From Microbacterium sp. p3-SID336 (lineage in GTDB: Bacteria; Actinomycetota; Actinomycetes; Actinomycetales; Microbacteriaceae): a stretch of 59,710 bases of DNA. Positions 42,910-51,724 of this stretch are shown here, piece after piece. How positions within the stretch are numbered: the first letter of the stretch is position 1; every line of letters starts with the position of its first letter. Both the position numbers and the translations under genes were made by a program. The notes beneath the pieces are model-generated. The model searched no databases and was not told the origin of the DNA. It saw only the letters and a list, made by a program, of their open reading frames with translations. Where the stretch lies: assembly GCF_025143365.1 (NCBI RefSeq), contig NZ_JALXPE010000021.1:1-59710 (forward strand), read 5' to 3'.

Positions 42910-44680
42910 AGGAGTTCACGCGGATGATCTCCTGCTGGTACGGCGCGATCACGTCGCCCGAGATGCGCAGGTCGAGCAGCAGGAAGCGGCGCGTGGCCGG
43001 ATCCTCCTGCGTCCACGACGCCAGGCGCTCCAGGTCGGCGAGGGTGCGCACGACGACGCCCTCCGCGCCGACTGCGGCACCGAAGGCCGCGAAGTCGACC
43101 TCGGGGATGCGCATCGGTCCCTCGGCGAGCCCCTTCAGGCCGTAGAGGTTCACCTCCGCACCGTACGCCGCGTCGTTCCACACCACGGCCATCCCGCGCC
43201 CGGCCGCCGCACGCACGGCGGACTCGAGGTCGGCGATGGCCATGAGGCCGCCCCCGTCGCCCGAGGTGAGCACGATCGTGGCGTCGCGACGCGCGAGGGC
43301 GGCGCCGACCACGCTGGGCCAGCCCTGGCCGATGGACTGGAAGGCCGTGCCGACCATCATCATCCGATCGGGGGCCGCGACCGGCCAGTACATGTTGGCC
43401 CAGCCGATGAAGTGCCCGCCGTCGGACACCACGACCCGGTCCTCGGGCAGCAGCTCGGCGATGCGGCGGGCGGCGGAGCGGGGGTCGAGGCGGCCGTCCG
43501 CGGCCAGCTCCTCGCCGGGCTCATACGCGCGGGCGGCGGCCACGTCCACCGTCTCCCGCCACGGGCGAGCGGACGCCGTGCCGGATGCGGGCGCTTCGCC
43601 GGGGGCTGCACTGGCCGCGTGTGCTTCGCCAGGGGCCGTGTCGCCGCCTGCGGGCGCCGCGCCGAGTGCTGCGGTCGTACCGAGGGCACCGCGTGCACCG
43701 AGGGCGGTGAGTCGCGCGACCAGGGCCTCCGCGGCGATCCGTGCGTCGGCGCGCACGAACCCGCCCACGTGGGCGTGGGTGGCCGCGGGGGCGACGTCGA
43801 CCTGGAAGACCCGGGTACCGGGGGCGAACAGCTCGCCGAAGCGCATCGTGAACTGGTTCAGGCTCGCCCCGAAGACCACCGCGACATCGGCCGTGCGCAC
43901 GAGTTCCATCGCGCCGTCGGCGCCGAATCCGCCCGTGACGCCCAGGTCGTAGCGGCTCTCCGGGAAGATGCCGCGGCCGAGCGCGGAGGATGCGGTGAGG
44001 GCGCCGGTCAGAGCGGCCAGTTCGCCCAGGGCCGTGCCGGCGCCGGCCAGCCAGGCGCCGCGACCGGCGAGGAGGAACGGGCGCTCTGCGTCATGCAGGG
44101 CGGCCGCGATGTCGTCGAGCATCCCCTCGGCGAACTCGCCTCGCGGCGCGAGCGGAGACGGCAGTCGCGGCGACGGCGCTTCCGGCACCTCGCCGGCATC
44201 GAGCGCGGCGACGTCGTAGGGGATCGCGAGCACGACGGGCACGCGATACGTGAGGGCGTGCTCGACCGCGATGACGGTGGTGGCGGCGGCATCCGTGCGG
44301 CCGACCGTATAGGTGCGGGCGCCGACGGCCGAGGCCAGGGCGATCTGATCCACGTCCCACGGGCGTGGGCCCGACGTGGGCTCGTCGCCCACCACGAGGA
44401 CGAGCGGGACCTGCGCCTGCACGGCCTCGGCGAGCGCGGTGATTGTGTTGGTGAATCCGGCGCCGTAGGTGGAGGTGCCGGCGGCGATGCGACCGGAGGC
44501 GCGGAAGTGCGCGTCGGCCGCGACCACGGCACCCTGCTCGTGACGCACGGCGGTGAACACGGCGCGGGTGTGCTTCTCCAGCGCGTCCAGGAAGTAGGCG
44601 TTGCCGTTGCCCATCACACCGAAGACGGCATCGACGTGCTGCGCGAGGGTGAGGGCGACGTGGGCGGAGACGGTGGGCAT
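42908..44680 (-). CDS. Thiamine-diphosphate-dependent decarboxylase/lyase-like enzyme
   Basis: A 590-aa ThDP enzyme of the acetolactate-synthase/benzoylformate-decarboxylase superfamily. The N-terminal Pyr domain has the activating Glu in AVRHEQGAVVAADA; the middle domain follows; the C-terminal PP domain has the ThDP/metal motif GDGGGLMAIADLESAVR ending in an N-D (VVWNDAAYG) about 28 residues later. An Ala/Gly/Pro-rich linker with repeated ALGA/APGEA sequence (about 335-385) separates the middle and last domains. The substrate is not clear: no regulatory subunit (not IlvN-linked), no FAD-specific feature identified. ATG at 44680 has GAAAGG upstream. Monocistronic. Confidence 0.85.
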   Translation of the reverse strand: MPTVSAHVALTLAQHVDAVFGVMGNGNAYFLDALEKHTRAVFTAVRHEQGAVVAADAHFRASGRIAAGTSTYGAGFTNTITALAEAVQAQVPLVLVVGDEPTSGPRPWDVDQIALASAVGARTYTVGRTDAAATTVIAVEHALTYRVPVVLAIPYDVAALDAGEVPEAPSPRLPSPLAPRGEFAEGMLDDIAAALHDAERPFLLAGRGAWLAGAGTALGELAALTGALTASSALGRGIFPESRYDLGVTGGFGADGAMELVRTADVAVVFGASLNQFTMRFGELFAPGTRVFQVDVAPAATHAHVGGFVRADARIAAEALVARLTALGARGALGTTAALGAAPAGGDTAPGEAHAASAAPGEAPASGTASARPWRETVDVAAARAYEPGEELAADGRLDPRSAARRIAELLPEDRVVVSDGGHFIGWANMYWPVAAPDRMMMVGTAFQSIGQGWPSVVGAALARRDATIVLTSGDGGGLMAIADLESAVRAAAGRGMAVVWNDAAYGAEVNLYGLKGLAEGPMRIPEVDFAAFGAAVGAEGVVVRTLADLERLASWTQEDPATRRFLLLDLRISGDVIAPYQQEIIRVNS

Positions 44681-44841
44681 GCGAAAGCCTTTCGAGACAG
44701 GGACGGAGAGAGGGGGTTCCGTATGTGTCTCGCCCCCGCGGCGATGCGGGGTGCTTCGTGCCTCTTTTTCAGGCACCGGCCGGGCCGGACCACCTCAGTC
44801 TAGCGGCGTGCCCTGGACCTCGGATACGCGAGAATGGGGCG

Positions 44842-45351
44842 ATGACGGATGCATCGATCGAGCGCGAGACGCTCACCTGGGACGGTTTCGGAGCGGCGAC
44901 GCGGGAGCTGGCGCGCGCCATCGTCGCGAGCGGCTTCGAACCCGAGGTCGTGGTGGCGATCGCCCGGGGCGGTCTGCTTCCGGCCGGCGCCATCGCCTAC
45001 GGCCTGGGGGTGAAGAACTGCGGGGCTATCAACGTGGAGTTCTACACCGGCATCGGCACCGTGCTCGACGCTCCCGAGGTGCTGCCTCCCGAGCTCGACA
45101 TGGCGTACCTCGACGGTCGTCGCGTGCTGCTGGTCGACGACGTGGCGGACTCCGGGCGCACCCTCGCCCTCGCGGTCCGGCTCCTGCAGGAGAAGGGCGC
45201 CGACGTGCGCTCGGTCACGATCTACACCAAGCCCACGACGATCATCCAGCCGGACTTCGCATGGAAGGACACCGACCGCTGGATCGACTTCCCCTGGTCG
45301 TTCCGCGGCTCGGTGCGCGAAGAGGACGCGGGCCTCGCCCCCTCCGCCTGA
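44842..45351 (+). CDS. Phosphoribosyltransferase (purine salvage-like)
   Basis: A 169-aa type I PRTase. The 13-residue PRPP-binding motif VLLVDDVADSGRTLA is near residue 97, and the hood/loop ARGGLLPAGAIAYGLG at about 40. The PRPP loop and short size resemble xanthine/hypoxanthine-guanine phosphoribosyltransferases; the acceptor base is not certain. ATG at 44842 was chosen; an in-frame extension to 44725 would overlap the promoter of the divergent ThDP enzyme. Convergent with ligB. Confidence 0.85.
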   Translation: MTDASIERETLTWDGFGAATRELARAIVASGFEPEVVVAIARGGLLPAGAIAYGLGVKNCGAINVEFYTGIGTVLDAPEVLPPELDMAYLDGRRVLLVDDVADSGRTLALAVRLLQEKGADVRSVTIYTKPTTIIQPDFAWKDTDRWIDFPWSFRGSVREEDAGLAPSA

Positions 45352-45388
45352 CCTCGCGTCCGGCGTCCGCTCGCTCGACGCCCTCGCC

Positions 45389-46913
45389 TCACCCCCGCAG
45401 TAGCGCCCGGAGCGTCTGGATGGTGTCGGCTTCGCCGGGTGACTTGTCCGGACGGTAGCCCTTCACCCGCGCGAAGCGCAGCGCGAGCCCGCCCGGGTAG
45501 CGCGGGGAGCGCTGCACGCCGTCGATCGCGATCTCCACCACGAGCTCGGGGCGCAGGAACACGGTCGAGGCGGTGCGGTGCGACTCGTGCGCGGGGAACT
45601 CCTCGGTCTGCCAGCGCAGCAGCTCGTCGGTCAGGCCCTTGAAGGTCTTGCCCACCATGACGAATCCGCCGGGCTCGCCGAACTCCCCATCGGGGTCGCG
45701 CGCCCCGAGGTGCAGGTTGGACAGCCAGCCGCGGCGACGACCCGAGCCCCATTCGGCGCCCAGCACCACGAGCTCGAAGGTGAGCACGGGCTTGACCTTG
45801 ACCCAGGACTTGCCGCGGCGACCCGCGGCGTAGGGGGCGTCGATCGCCTTCACGAGCACTCCTTCGTGTCCCGCCGCCAGGGCCTCGCGCGACAGACGCT
45901 CGGCTTCCTCCGCGTTGTCGGTCACGACCCCCCGGCATGCGCCATTCCCCGGCGACGCGGTCGAGCACCTCCTGCCGCACGGCGAGCGGCTCGTCGAGGA
46001 GGTCGCGCCCGTCCACGTGCAGCACGTCGAAGAACCAGGGACGCAGCGCCAGCGTGCGCGCGGCATCGGCTCCGAACCGGGACATGGTCTCCTGGAACGG
46101 GCGCGGCCCGCCGTCCTCGTCCAGCGCGAGGGTCTCGCCGTCGAGGATCAGCTCGCGCGCGGGAAGGCCGCGGACCACCTCCACGATCTCGGGCAGGCGA
46201 TGGGTCACGTCCGCGAGACTGCGTGTGTAGATGCCCACCTCGTCCCCGCGGCGGTGCACCTGGATGCGCGCGCCGTCGAGCTTGTACTCCACGGAGGCGC
46301 GGCCGGTGATCCCGATGGCGTCCGTCGGCGTGGCGGCGGTGGCGGCGAGCATCGGCAGCACCGGCCGCCCGATGCGCAGCCCGACCGCCTCCAACGCGCC
46401 CTCGCCGCCCGTGAGAGCCAGGAGCGCCGTCTCGCCGAGGTCGCCGGAGAGCATCGCCGCACGCCGCACCGTGGCGACCGGCTGGTCCGCGGCGCGGGCG
46501 ATCGCATCGAGCAGCACGCCGCTCAGTGCGCCGGTGCGCAGCTCGCCGAGCATCGCTCTGCCGAGGAAGTCCCATTCCGGGGCTGTCGCGCGGGCGGCGA
46601 GATCGTGCAGAAGCTCGCTCCGCCTGCCGGCCGAGCCGCTCCCCGACGCGGCGGCGAGCGCATCGAAGGTGTGGTCGACGGCGGCGATCGTCAGCTCCGA
46701 CTCCGCGGAGTGCGCGATGTCGAGCGCCGCCAGGCCGCGCCAGCCCACCCCGAGCCTGCCCTGGCGCGGAGCCGCGAGCAGCAGCCCGACCACCGCGGGG
46801 AGGTCGGCGGCGTCGGCGCGACGCAGCAGCTGCGCGATCGCCTCGATCTTGGCGAGGCGCGAGGAGGTCGCGGCGACCTGTTCCGTGGTGACGACGAGCT
46901 CCGAGAGCAGCAT
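45389..46913 (-). pseudogene. ligB: ATP-dependent DNA ligase LigB with a +1 frameshift
   Basis: Matches mycobacterial LigB across its whole length: DNA-binding domain at the N-terminus (about 1-185), adenylation domain with nucleophile K211 in EYKLDGARIQVHR, and an OB domain with the late [10 protein letters not shown] and [11 protein letters not shown] segments. The reading frame changes in a run of six C (plus strand 45928-45933; G on the sense strand) after residues MPG; removing one base restores [15 protein letters not shown] and runs in frame to a stop at 45389, about 507 aa in total. So either a one-base insertion inactivated it, or the base is a sequencing error in a homopolymer. It would end nicks in repair and is non-essential in mycobacteria (LigA does replication). 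Confidence 0.88.
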
Positions 46914-46948
46914 CCCCGCATCATCCCACCGGGGTCGGACACGCGGGA

Positions 46949-46964
46949 GACGCTTGACAGCGTC
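46949..46964 (-). terminator. Hairpin after paaG-like gene, end of the paa operon
   Basis: GACGCT-TGAC-AGCGTC, a perfect 6-bp stem with a 4-nt loop, 16 bp past the paaG-like stop; the outer CACGCGGGA and TCCCGTG arms extend it with a bulge. Ends the paa transcript before ligB. Confidence 0.55.
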
Positions 46965-46979
46965 GCGGCCCTCCCGTGC

Positions 46980-47750
46980 TCAGCGCCCGCGGAAGGCCGG
47001 CTTCCTCTTCTCCTGGAACGCGGCGAAGCCCTCCCGGTAGTCCTCGGTGTCGCACAGCGCGGCCTGCGCGGCGTTCTCCACGTCGACCGACTCCCACAGG
47101 GTCAGACGCTCGTCGCGGATGCGGGCGACCAGCTCCTTGCTCGCCAGGAACGCCGCCGTGGCGCCGCGGGCCGCCGTCGCTGCGGCCTCCGCGGTCGCCG
47201 CGACCACCTCGTCATCGGGGAGCACGCGGGAGAACAGGCCGGACTGCACCGCCTCGGCACCGCTCATCAGACGGCCCGTGTAGATGAGGTCGAGCGTCTT
47301 GTGGGCGCCGAGCCGGTCGAGGAACAGTGCGTGCCCGCCCGAGTCGAGCGTGGCCCCGAGCGCCGCGAACGGCGAGCCGATCCTGGCGGACTCGGCGACG
47401 TACACCACGTCGGTCGCGATCAGCAGCCCGAGCCCCACGCCCAGGCAGGCGCCGTGCGCCACCGCGAACGTCGGGGCGGGGAAGCGCGCCATGCGCTGCA
47501 GCAGCGGTGTGACACGGCCGCCCAGGTAGCCGAGCACGTCGTCGTCGCGGGGGTCGACCGCGGAGATGTCACGGCCGGCGCAGAAGGCCCTGCCTTCGCC
47601 GCGGAGCAGGAGGGCGCGCACGCCGGCTTCCTCCGCCCGCCGGTACGCGGCGTCGAGTTCGGTCAGCGCCGCCTCGTCCAGGGCGTTGAGCTTCGCCGGT
47701 GCGTTCAGCACGACGGTCGCGACGTCGTCGGCGATGGTCAGGTCGATCAC
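46980..47750 (-). CDS. paaG: Enoyl-CoA hydratase/isomerase, PaaG-like
   Basis: Crotonase-fold enzyme of 256 aa, last gene of the paa operon. The CoA-binding and oxyanion motif CAGRDISAVD and AHGACLGVGLG are present. The usual second crotonase Glu is not seen; the segment reads GATLDSGGHALFLDRLGA, with an Asp (LDSGG) where PaaG has its catalytic Asp, so I favour 1,2-epoxyphenylacetyl-CoA isomerase (ring-1,2-epoxide to oxepin-CoA) over a plain PaaF hydratase. Context agrees, directly downstream of paaE (14 bp). A PaaF/PaaG distinction by sequence alone is not secure. Confidence 0.72.
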   Translation of the reverse strand: MIDLTIADDVATVVLNAPAKLNALDEAALTELDAAYRRAEEAGVRALLLRGEGRAFCAGRDISAVDPRDDDVLGYLGGRVTPLLQRMARFPAPTFAVAHGACLGVGLGLLIATDVVYVAESARIGSPFAALGATLDSGGHALFLDRLGAHKTLDLIYTGRLMSGAEAVQSGLFSRVLPDDEVVAATAEAAATAARGATAAFLASKELVARIRDERLTLWESVDVENAAQAALCDTEDYREGFAAFQEKRKPAFRGR

Positions 47751-47764
47751 GGTGGTCCTCCGGG

Positions 47765-48937
47765 TCAGACGTCGTAGTCGACGACCAGGCGGTCGCTGGT
47801 CGGGTGGGACTGGCAGGTCAGCACGTACCCGCGTTCGAGCTCATCCGGTTCGAGCGCGTAGTTCTCTGTCATGGTGACACTGCCCTCGATCACCCGCGCG
47901 CGACACGTGCCGCATACGCCGCCCGCGCACGCGAAGGGCGCGTCGGGGCGAACGCGGAGGGCGGCGTTCAGCACCGACTCCCGCGCTGCGACCGGGCTCT
48001 TCACGGTCGAGGAGACGCCGTCGAGGTTCACCTCGATGCGCACGGTCTTCTCGCCGCTGCGCACCGTGACGGGTCGCGCAGCCCTGACCGGCTCGTCGCC
48101 CGTGGTGAACAGCTCGAAGCGGATGTGCTCGCGCGGCACGCCCACGTCGGCGAGCACCTCCCGGCACAGGTCGACCAGGGCGAGCGGTCCGCACAGGAAC
48201 CACTCGTCGACATCGGCCGGGTCGATCAGTGCGCCGAGGATCGTGCGCAGCTTCGCGTCGTCGATGCGGCCGGACAGCACCGGGGCCGTGCGCTGCTCGC
48301 GGGAGAGCACGTGGTGCAGCGTGAGGCGCGTGGGGTAGCGGTCCTTCAGATCGGCGAGGTCCTCCAGGAACATCACGTCGAGCGTCGACCGGTTCGTGTA
48401 CAGCAGGGTGAAGCGCGAGCTCTCCGACCGTGACAGCACGGTGTGCGCGAGCGCCATCAGCGGCGTGATGCCGGAGCCGGCGGCGATGCCGACCACGTGC
48501 TTCCTGTCGAGGTCGTCGAGCCCGGAGGTGAAGGTGCCCTGTGGGCTCATCACGTCGATGCGGTACCCCGGGTGCAGACCCGTCTGCGCCCACGTCGAGA
48601 ACAGCCCGCCCTCGTCGCGCTTGACCGCCACGCTCAGTCTCGTCGGCAGTCCGTCCCCTCGGTGCTCCGGCGCACGGCACAGCGAGTAGGAGCGGCGCAC
48701 CTCGACGCCGTCCAGCGTGGTCCGCAGCGCCACGTACTGCCCCGGCAGGTGGTCGTAGTCGTCGGCGAGCTCCGCAGGCACCGTGAACGTGACCTCCACC
48801 GCGTCTTCGGTGAGCGGGCGCACGTCCTCGACCGTGAGGGTGTGGAAGCGCGCCCGGGTGCGTTCGCGCGCGGCGGGGCCCGGGGAAGGGGACGACGTCG
48901 TCGGCGCGGCGGCACGGACGGGGGAGAACAGCGACAT
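47765..48937 (-). CDS. paaE: Phenylacetyl-CoA epoxidase reductase subunit
   Basis: Passes electrons from NADPH to the PaaAC diiron core. 390 aa: an N-terminal Ser/Pro/Ala extension, FAD domain with RRSYSLCRAPE and the GSGITP nucleotide motif (GIAAGSGITPLMALA), NAD domain with FLCGPLALVD, and a C-terminal plant-type 2Fe-2S domain with CAGGVCGTCRA and a distal Cys in YVLTCQSHP. Start ATG 48937 overlaps the paaD stop by one base. Operon order paaABCDE is standard for actinobacteria. Confidence 0.95.
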   Translation of the reverse strand: MSLFSPVRAAAPTTSSPSPGPAARERTRARFHTLTVEDVRPLTEDAVEVTFTVPAELADDYDHLPGQYVALRTTLDGVEVRRSYSLCRAPEHRGDGLPTRLSVAVKRDEGGLFSTWAQTGLHPGYRIDVMSPQGTFTSGLDDLDRKHVVGIAAGSGITPLMALAHTVLSRSESSRFTLLYTNRSTLDVMFLEDLADLKDRYPTRLTLHHVLSREQRTAPVLSGRIDDAKLRTILGALIDPADVDEWFLCGPLALVDLCREVLADVGVPREHIRFELFTTGDEPVRAARPVTVRSGEKTVRIEVNLDGVSSTVKSPVAARESVLNAALRVRPDAPFACAGGVCGTCRARVIEGSVTMTENYALEPDELERGYVLTCQSHPTSDRLVVDYDV

Positions 48938-49452
48938 CAATGCACCTTGAAGTGGTCGAAGGGCTCGAGGCAGGCGCGGCACTCGAAGAGCGCCTTGCAC
49001 GAGGTCGAGCCGAAGCGGGACACCTCCCTGGTGTCGAGCGACCCGCACCGCGGGCAGCGCACGCTCAGGGCGAGGCGGATCGGTCCGGACGGCACGGCGG
49101 CGCGGCCGGACGGCGGGGCGATGCCGTAGGCGCGGAGCTTCTGCCGACCCTCCTCGCTCATCCAGTCCGTCGTCCACGCAGGGGAGAGGACGAGACGCAC
49201 CTCGACCGTGTCGAAACCCGCAGCGGTCAGGGCGAGCACCACGTCGTCGCGGATCGTGTCCATCGCGGGGCAGCCGCTGTACGTCGGGGTGATGTCCACC
49301 CGCACGCGGGCGCCGTCGACCTCCACGGCGCGCAGCACACCCAGGTCCTCGATCGTGAGTACCGGCACCTCGGGGTCCGGCACGGCAGCGGCGATGCGCC
49401 ACGCCTCGGTGCGTGCGCCCACGGCGGTGTCGACGGTCGTGCGCGTCACCAT
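48937..49452 (-). CDS. paaD: Phenylacetate degradation protein PaaD (epoxidase maturation)
   Basis: 171-aa Fe-S assembly-type factor needed for the epoxidase reductase. N-terminal MIP18/DUF59-like domain with VPDPEVPVLTIEDLGVL and PTYSGCPAMDTI, and a C-terminal zinc/Fe-S-like segment with four Cys (CPRCGSLD, CKALFECRAC). Start ATG 49452 overlaps paaC by 7 bp. The longer frame reading to 50157 is a shadow of paaC. Confidence 0.93.
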   Translation of the reverse strand: MVTRTTVDTAVGARTEAWRIAAAVPDPEVPVLTIEDLGVLRAVEVDGARVRVDITPTYSGCPAMDTIRDDVVLALTAAGFDTVEVRLVLSPAWTTDWMSEEGRQKLRAYGIAPPSGRAAVPSGPIRLALSVRCPRCGSLDTREVSRFGSTSCKALFECRACLEPFDHFKVH

Positions 49453-50309
49453 GACGCCCCCGGGTGCCGACGTGCCAGCACCTGCATCTCGGCGAGGATG
49501 TGTCCGAGCGGGGTGGCGTGCGCGCCGCGTCGCCCTCCTGCGGAGGAGGCTGCCACCTGCGGGACCTCGAGCTCCGCCTGCGCGAACACCGTGTCCACGA
49601 CCGCGTCGAAGCCGGCGCGAAGGGTCGACGGGCGCACGGCCGCGTCGCCCAGCCGGTCGATCAGCGGCTCGTCGCGGAACAGCTCGTCCACGTAGGGCCA
49701 CACGTCTGCGACGGCGCGGATCATCCGGCGCCGCGACTCCTCCGTGCCGCCCGCAAGCCGCAGCACCCACTGCACGGCGTGGTCGCGGTGGTAGTCGACC
49801 TCCTTGAGCGCCTTCTCGGCGATAGCCGCGAACGTGGGCTCGCTGCTCGCACGCAGAGCCGTGTACAGCTCCACCAGATACACCGACACCACGAACTGCC
49901 GCGCGATCGTCTGCGCGAAGTCCCCGTTGGGCTGCTCCACGATCCAGGCGCTGCGGAACTCCGGCTCGTCGCGGAAGTACGCCAGATCGTCCTCCGAACG
50001 GCCGTCGAAGGTTCCCGCGAAGTGCAGGAGGGAGCGTGCGTGCCCGAGCAGATCGAGGGCGATGTTGCCGAGCGCCACGTCCTCCTCCAGCTCGGGGGCA
50101 CGGGAGATCCACGCGCCGAGCTGCTGCGACAGGATGAGCGCGTCGTCGCCGAGCCACAGCGCGTATTCGGCGATGTCCGCGCTCGCCGCGGTGGTGTCGG
50201 CCCCGGCGAGCTCCGCGCTCAGCCGCAGCTCGTCGACCGAGACGTCGCCGTGGAGATCCTCGTGCATGTCGTCGTGCACGTCCGCCTGCACCGGGTGCTG
50301 CCTGCTCAC
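49446..50309 (-). CDS. paaC: Phenylacetyl-CoA epoxidase structural subunit PaaC
   Basis: 287-aa non-catalytic partner of PaaA, ferritin-like four-helix fold. Family segments include YALWLGDDALILSQQLGAW, IALDLLGHARSLLH and LKEVDYHRDHAVQWV. An extra His/Asp-rich N-terminus (VHDDMHEDLHGD) precedes the family domain and could be an alternative-start artefact, though GTG 50309 overlaps paaB stop as GTGA, which supports it. Third gene of the operon. Confidence 0.94.
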   Translation of the reverse strand: MSRQHPVQADVHDDMHEDLHGDVSVDELRLSAELAGADTTAASADIAEYALWLGDDALILSQQLGAWISRAPELEEDVALGNIALDLLGHARSLLHFAGTFDGRSEDDLAYFRDEPEFRSAWIVEQPNGDFAQTIARQFVVSVYLVELYTALRASSEPTFAAIAEKALKEVDYHRDHAVQWVLRLAGGTEESRRRMIRAVADVWPYVDELFRDEPLIDRLGDAAVRPSTLRAGFDAVVDTVFAQAELEVPQVAASSAGGRRGAHATPLGHILAEMQVLARRHPGASW

Positions 50310-50611
50310 AGGTGCGGCACCCCCTCGGAGGCCGTGTAGTACACGGCGTGACGGTAGTTCTTGCCTGCGGGGCTCTCGAAGTAGGCGCCCTTGGCGTCCG
50401 GGTCGCTCGTGGTGACGGCCTCCGCGGGGACCACCCAGATCGAGACGCCCTCGCCGCGACGCGTGTAGAGGTCGCGCGCGTTGCGGATGGCCATCTCGGA
50501 GTCGGGGGCGTGCAGCGACCCCACGTGCACGTGGCTGAGGCCGCGGTTCGCGCGCACGAACACCTCCCACAGCGGCCAGGGCTCGCGCTCGTCGGCGCCG
50601 GGAGTGGCCAT
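50306..50611 (-). CDS. paaB: Phenylacetyl-CoA epoxidase subunit PaaB
   Basis: 101-aa subunit that bridges PaaAC cores. Characteristic sequence WPLWEVFVRANRGLSHVHVGSLHAPD and NARDLYTRRGEGVSIWVVP matches PaaB closely. ATG 50611 overlaps the paaA stop by one base, and its own stop overlaps the paaC GTG. Length is usual (about 95-100 aa). Confidence 0.97.
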   Translation of the reverse strand: MATPGADEREPWPLWEVFVRANRGLSHVHVGSLHAPDSEMAIRNARDLYTRRGEGVSIWVVPAEAVTTSDPDAKGAYFESPAGKNYRHAVYYTASEGVPHL

Positions 50612-51588
50612 CACGCCACCGCCTTCGTGGCGAGTGCCTGCTTGCGGGCGTACTCCGCCGCGGCCTCGCGCACCCAGGCGCCCTCGTCGTGCGCGGTGCG
50701 TCGGCGCTCCAGCCGTTCCGCATTGCAGGGGCCGTTGCCGCGCAGCACCTGGAAGAACTCGTCCCAGTCGATCTCGCCCATCTCGTAGCGGCCCGTCTCC
50801 TCGTCGAAGCGCAGCTGCGGATCGGGCAGCGTGACCCCGAGGATCTCCGCCTGCGGCACGAGCATGCTCACGAAGCGCTGGCGCAGCTCGTCGTTGGAGA
50901 AGCGCTTGATCTTCCAGGCCATGGACTGGGCGGAGTTGGGGGACTGGTCGTCGGGCGGCCCGAACATGGCCAGGCTCGGCCAGTACCAGCGGTTCACGGC
51001 ATCCTGCGCCATCTGCCGCTGCTCCTCGCTGCCGCGCATGAGCGTGAGCAGGATCTCGAACCCCTGCCGCTGATGGAACGACTCCTCCTTGCAGATGCGT
51101 ACCATCGCGCGGCCGTAGGGACCGTACGACGCCCGACAGAGCGGGACCTGATTGCAGATCGCGGCGCCGTCGACGAGCCAGCCGATCGCGCCCATGTCGG
51201 CCCAGGTCGGGGTGGGGTAGTTGAAGATCGAGGAGTACTTGGCCTTGCCGCTGATGAGCTGGTCCATCATCTCGTCGCGCGTGATCCCGAGGGTCTGGGC
51301 GGCCGAGTAGAGGTAGAGGCCGTGTCCCGCCTCGTCCTGCACCTTCGCCAGCAGGATCGCCTTGCGCTTGAGGCTGGGGGCGCGGGTGATCCAGTTGCCC
51401 TCGGGCTGCATGCCGATGATCTCGGAGTGCGCGTGCTGGGAGATCTGCCGGATGAGGGTCTTGCGATACGCGTCCGGCATCCAGTCGCGCGGCTCGATGC
51501 GCTGCTCGTTCGCGATGAGCTCGTCGAACAGGCGCTCCTCTTCGGTGCTCCCGTCTCCCACGAGCGACAGGTCTGCAGGACTGGTCAT
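50611..51588 (-). CDS. paaA: Phenylacetyl-CoA epoxidase catalytic subunit PaaA
   Basis: Diiron monooxygenase that epoxidises phenylacetyl-CoA at ring positions 1,2. 325 aa. Carboxylate and histidine ligands are in [13 protein letters not shown] (ExxH type) and [13 protein letters not shown]; the family start [21 protein letters not shown] is clear. First gene of paaABCDE-paaG; the promoter region holds a TetR-type site (51622-51635), pointing to PaaR-like regulation. No paaR or paaK gene lies in the window. Confidence 0.97.
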   Translation of the reverse strand: MTSPADLSLVGDGSTEEERLFDELIANEQRIEPRDWMPDAYRKTLIRQISQHAHSEIIGMQPEGNWITRAPSLKRKAILLAKVQDEAGHGLYLYSAAQTLGITRDEMMDQLISGKAKYSSIFNYPTPTWADMGAIGWLVDGAAICNQVPLCRASYGPYGRAMVRICKEESFHQRQGFEILLTLMRGSEEQRQMAQDAVNRWYWPSLAMFGPPDDQSPNSAQSMAWKIKRFSNDELRQRFVSMLVPQAEILGVTLPDPQLRFDEETGRYEMGEIDWDEFFQVLRGNGPCNAERLERRRTAHDEGAWVREAAAEYARKQALATKAVA

Positions 51589-51621
51589 CGTCGACTCCTC
51601 GCCATCCGGTCTTCTTTACTG

Positions 51622-51635
51622 ACCGATCGTTAGGT
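51622..51635. promoter_or_regulatory. PaaR/TetR-type operator upstream of paaA
   Basis: ACCGATCGTTAGGT inside a larger dyad TTAC...GTAA. Eleven of the 14 core bases match ACCGATCGTTCGGT at 59190-59203 upstream of paaI. Located 34 bp before paaA. Acts probably as the binding site of a TetR-family phenylacetyl-CoA repressor. Confidence 0.6.
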
Positions 51636-51724
51636 AATTCTGGCACAGGCGGGGGAGGGATACAAGACGAGCCCGTCGTGGGCGACGTCGTCCGGGGGAG
51701 CCGATGTCCGCGGGCTGAGGCAGA

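Noticed and set aside
45222..45388. C-terminal continuation of the first ligB frame to 45222
   Set aside because: After the six-base run this frame is Arg/Gly-rich shadow sequence; the homologous OB domain is in the other frame ending at 45389.
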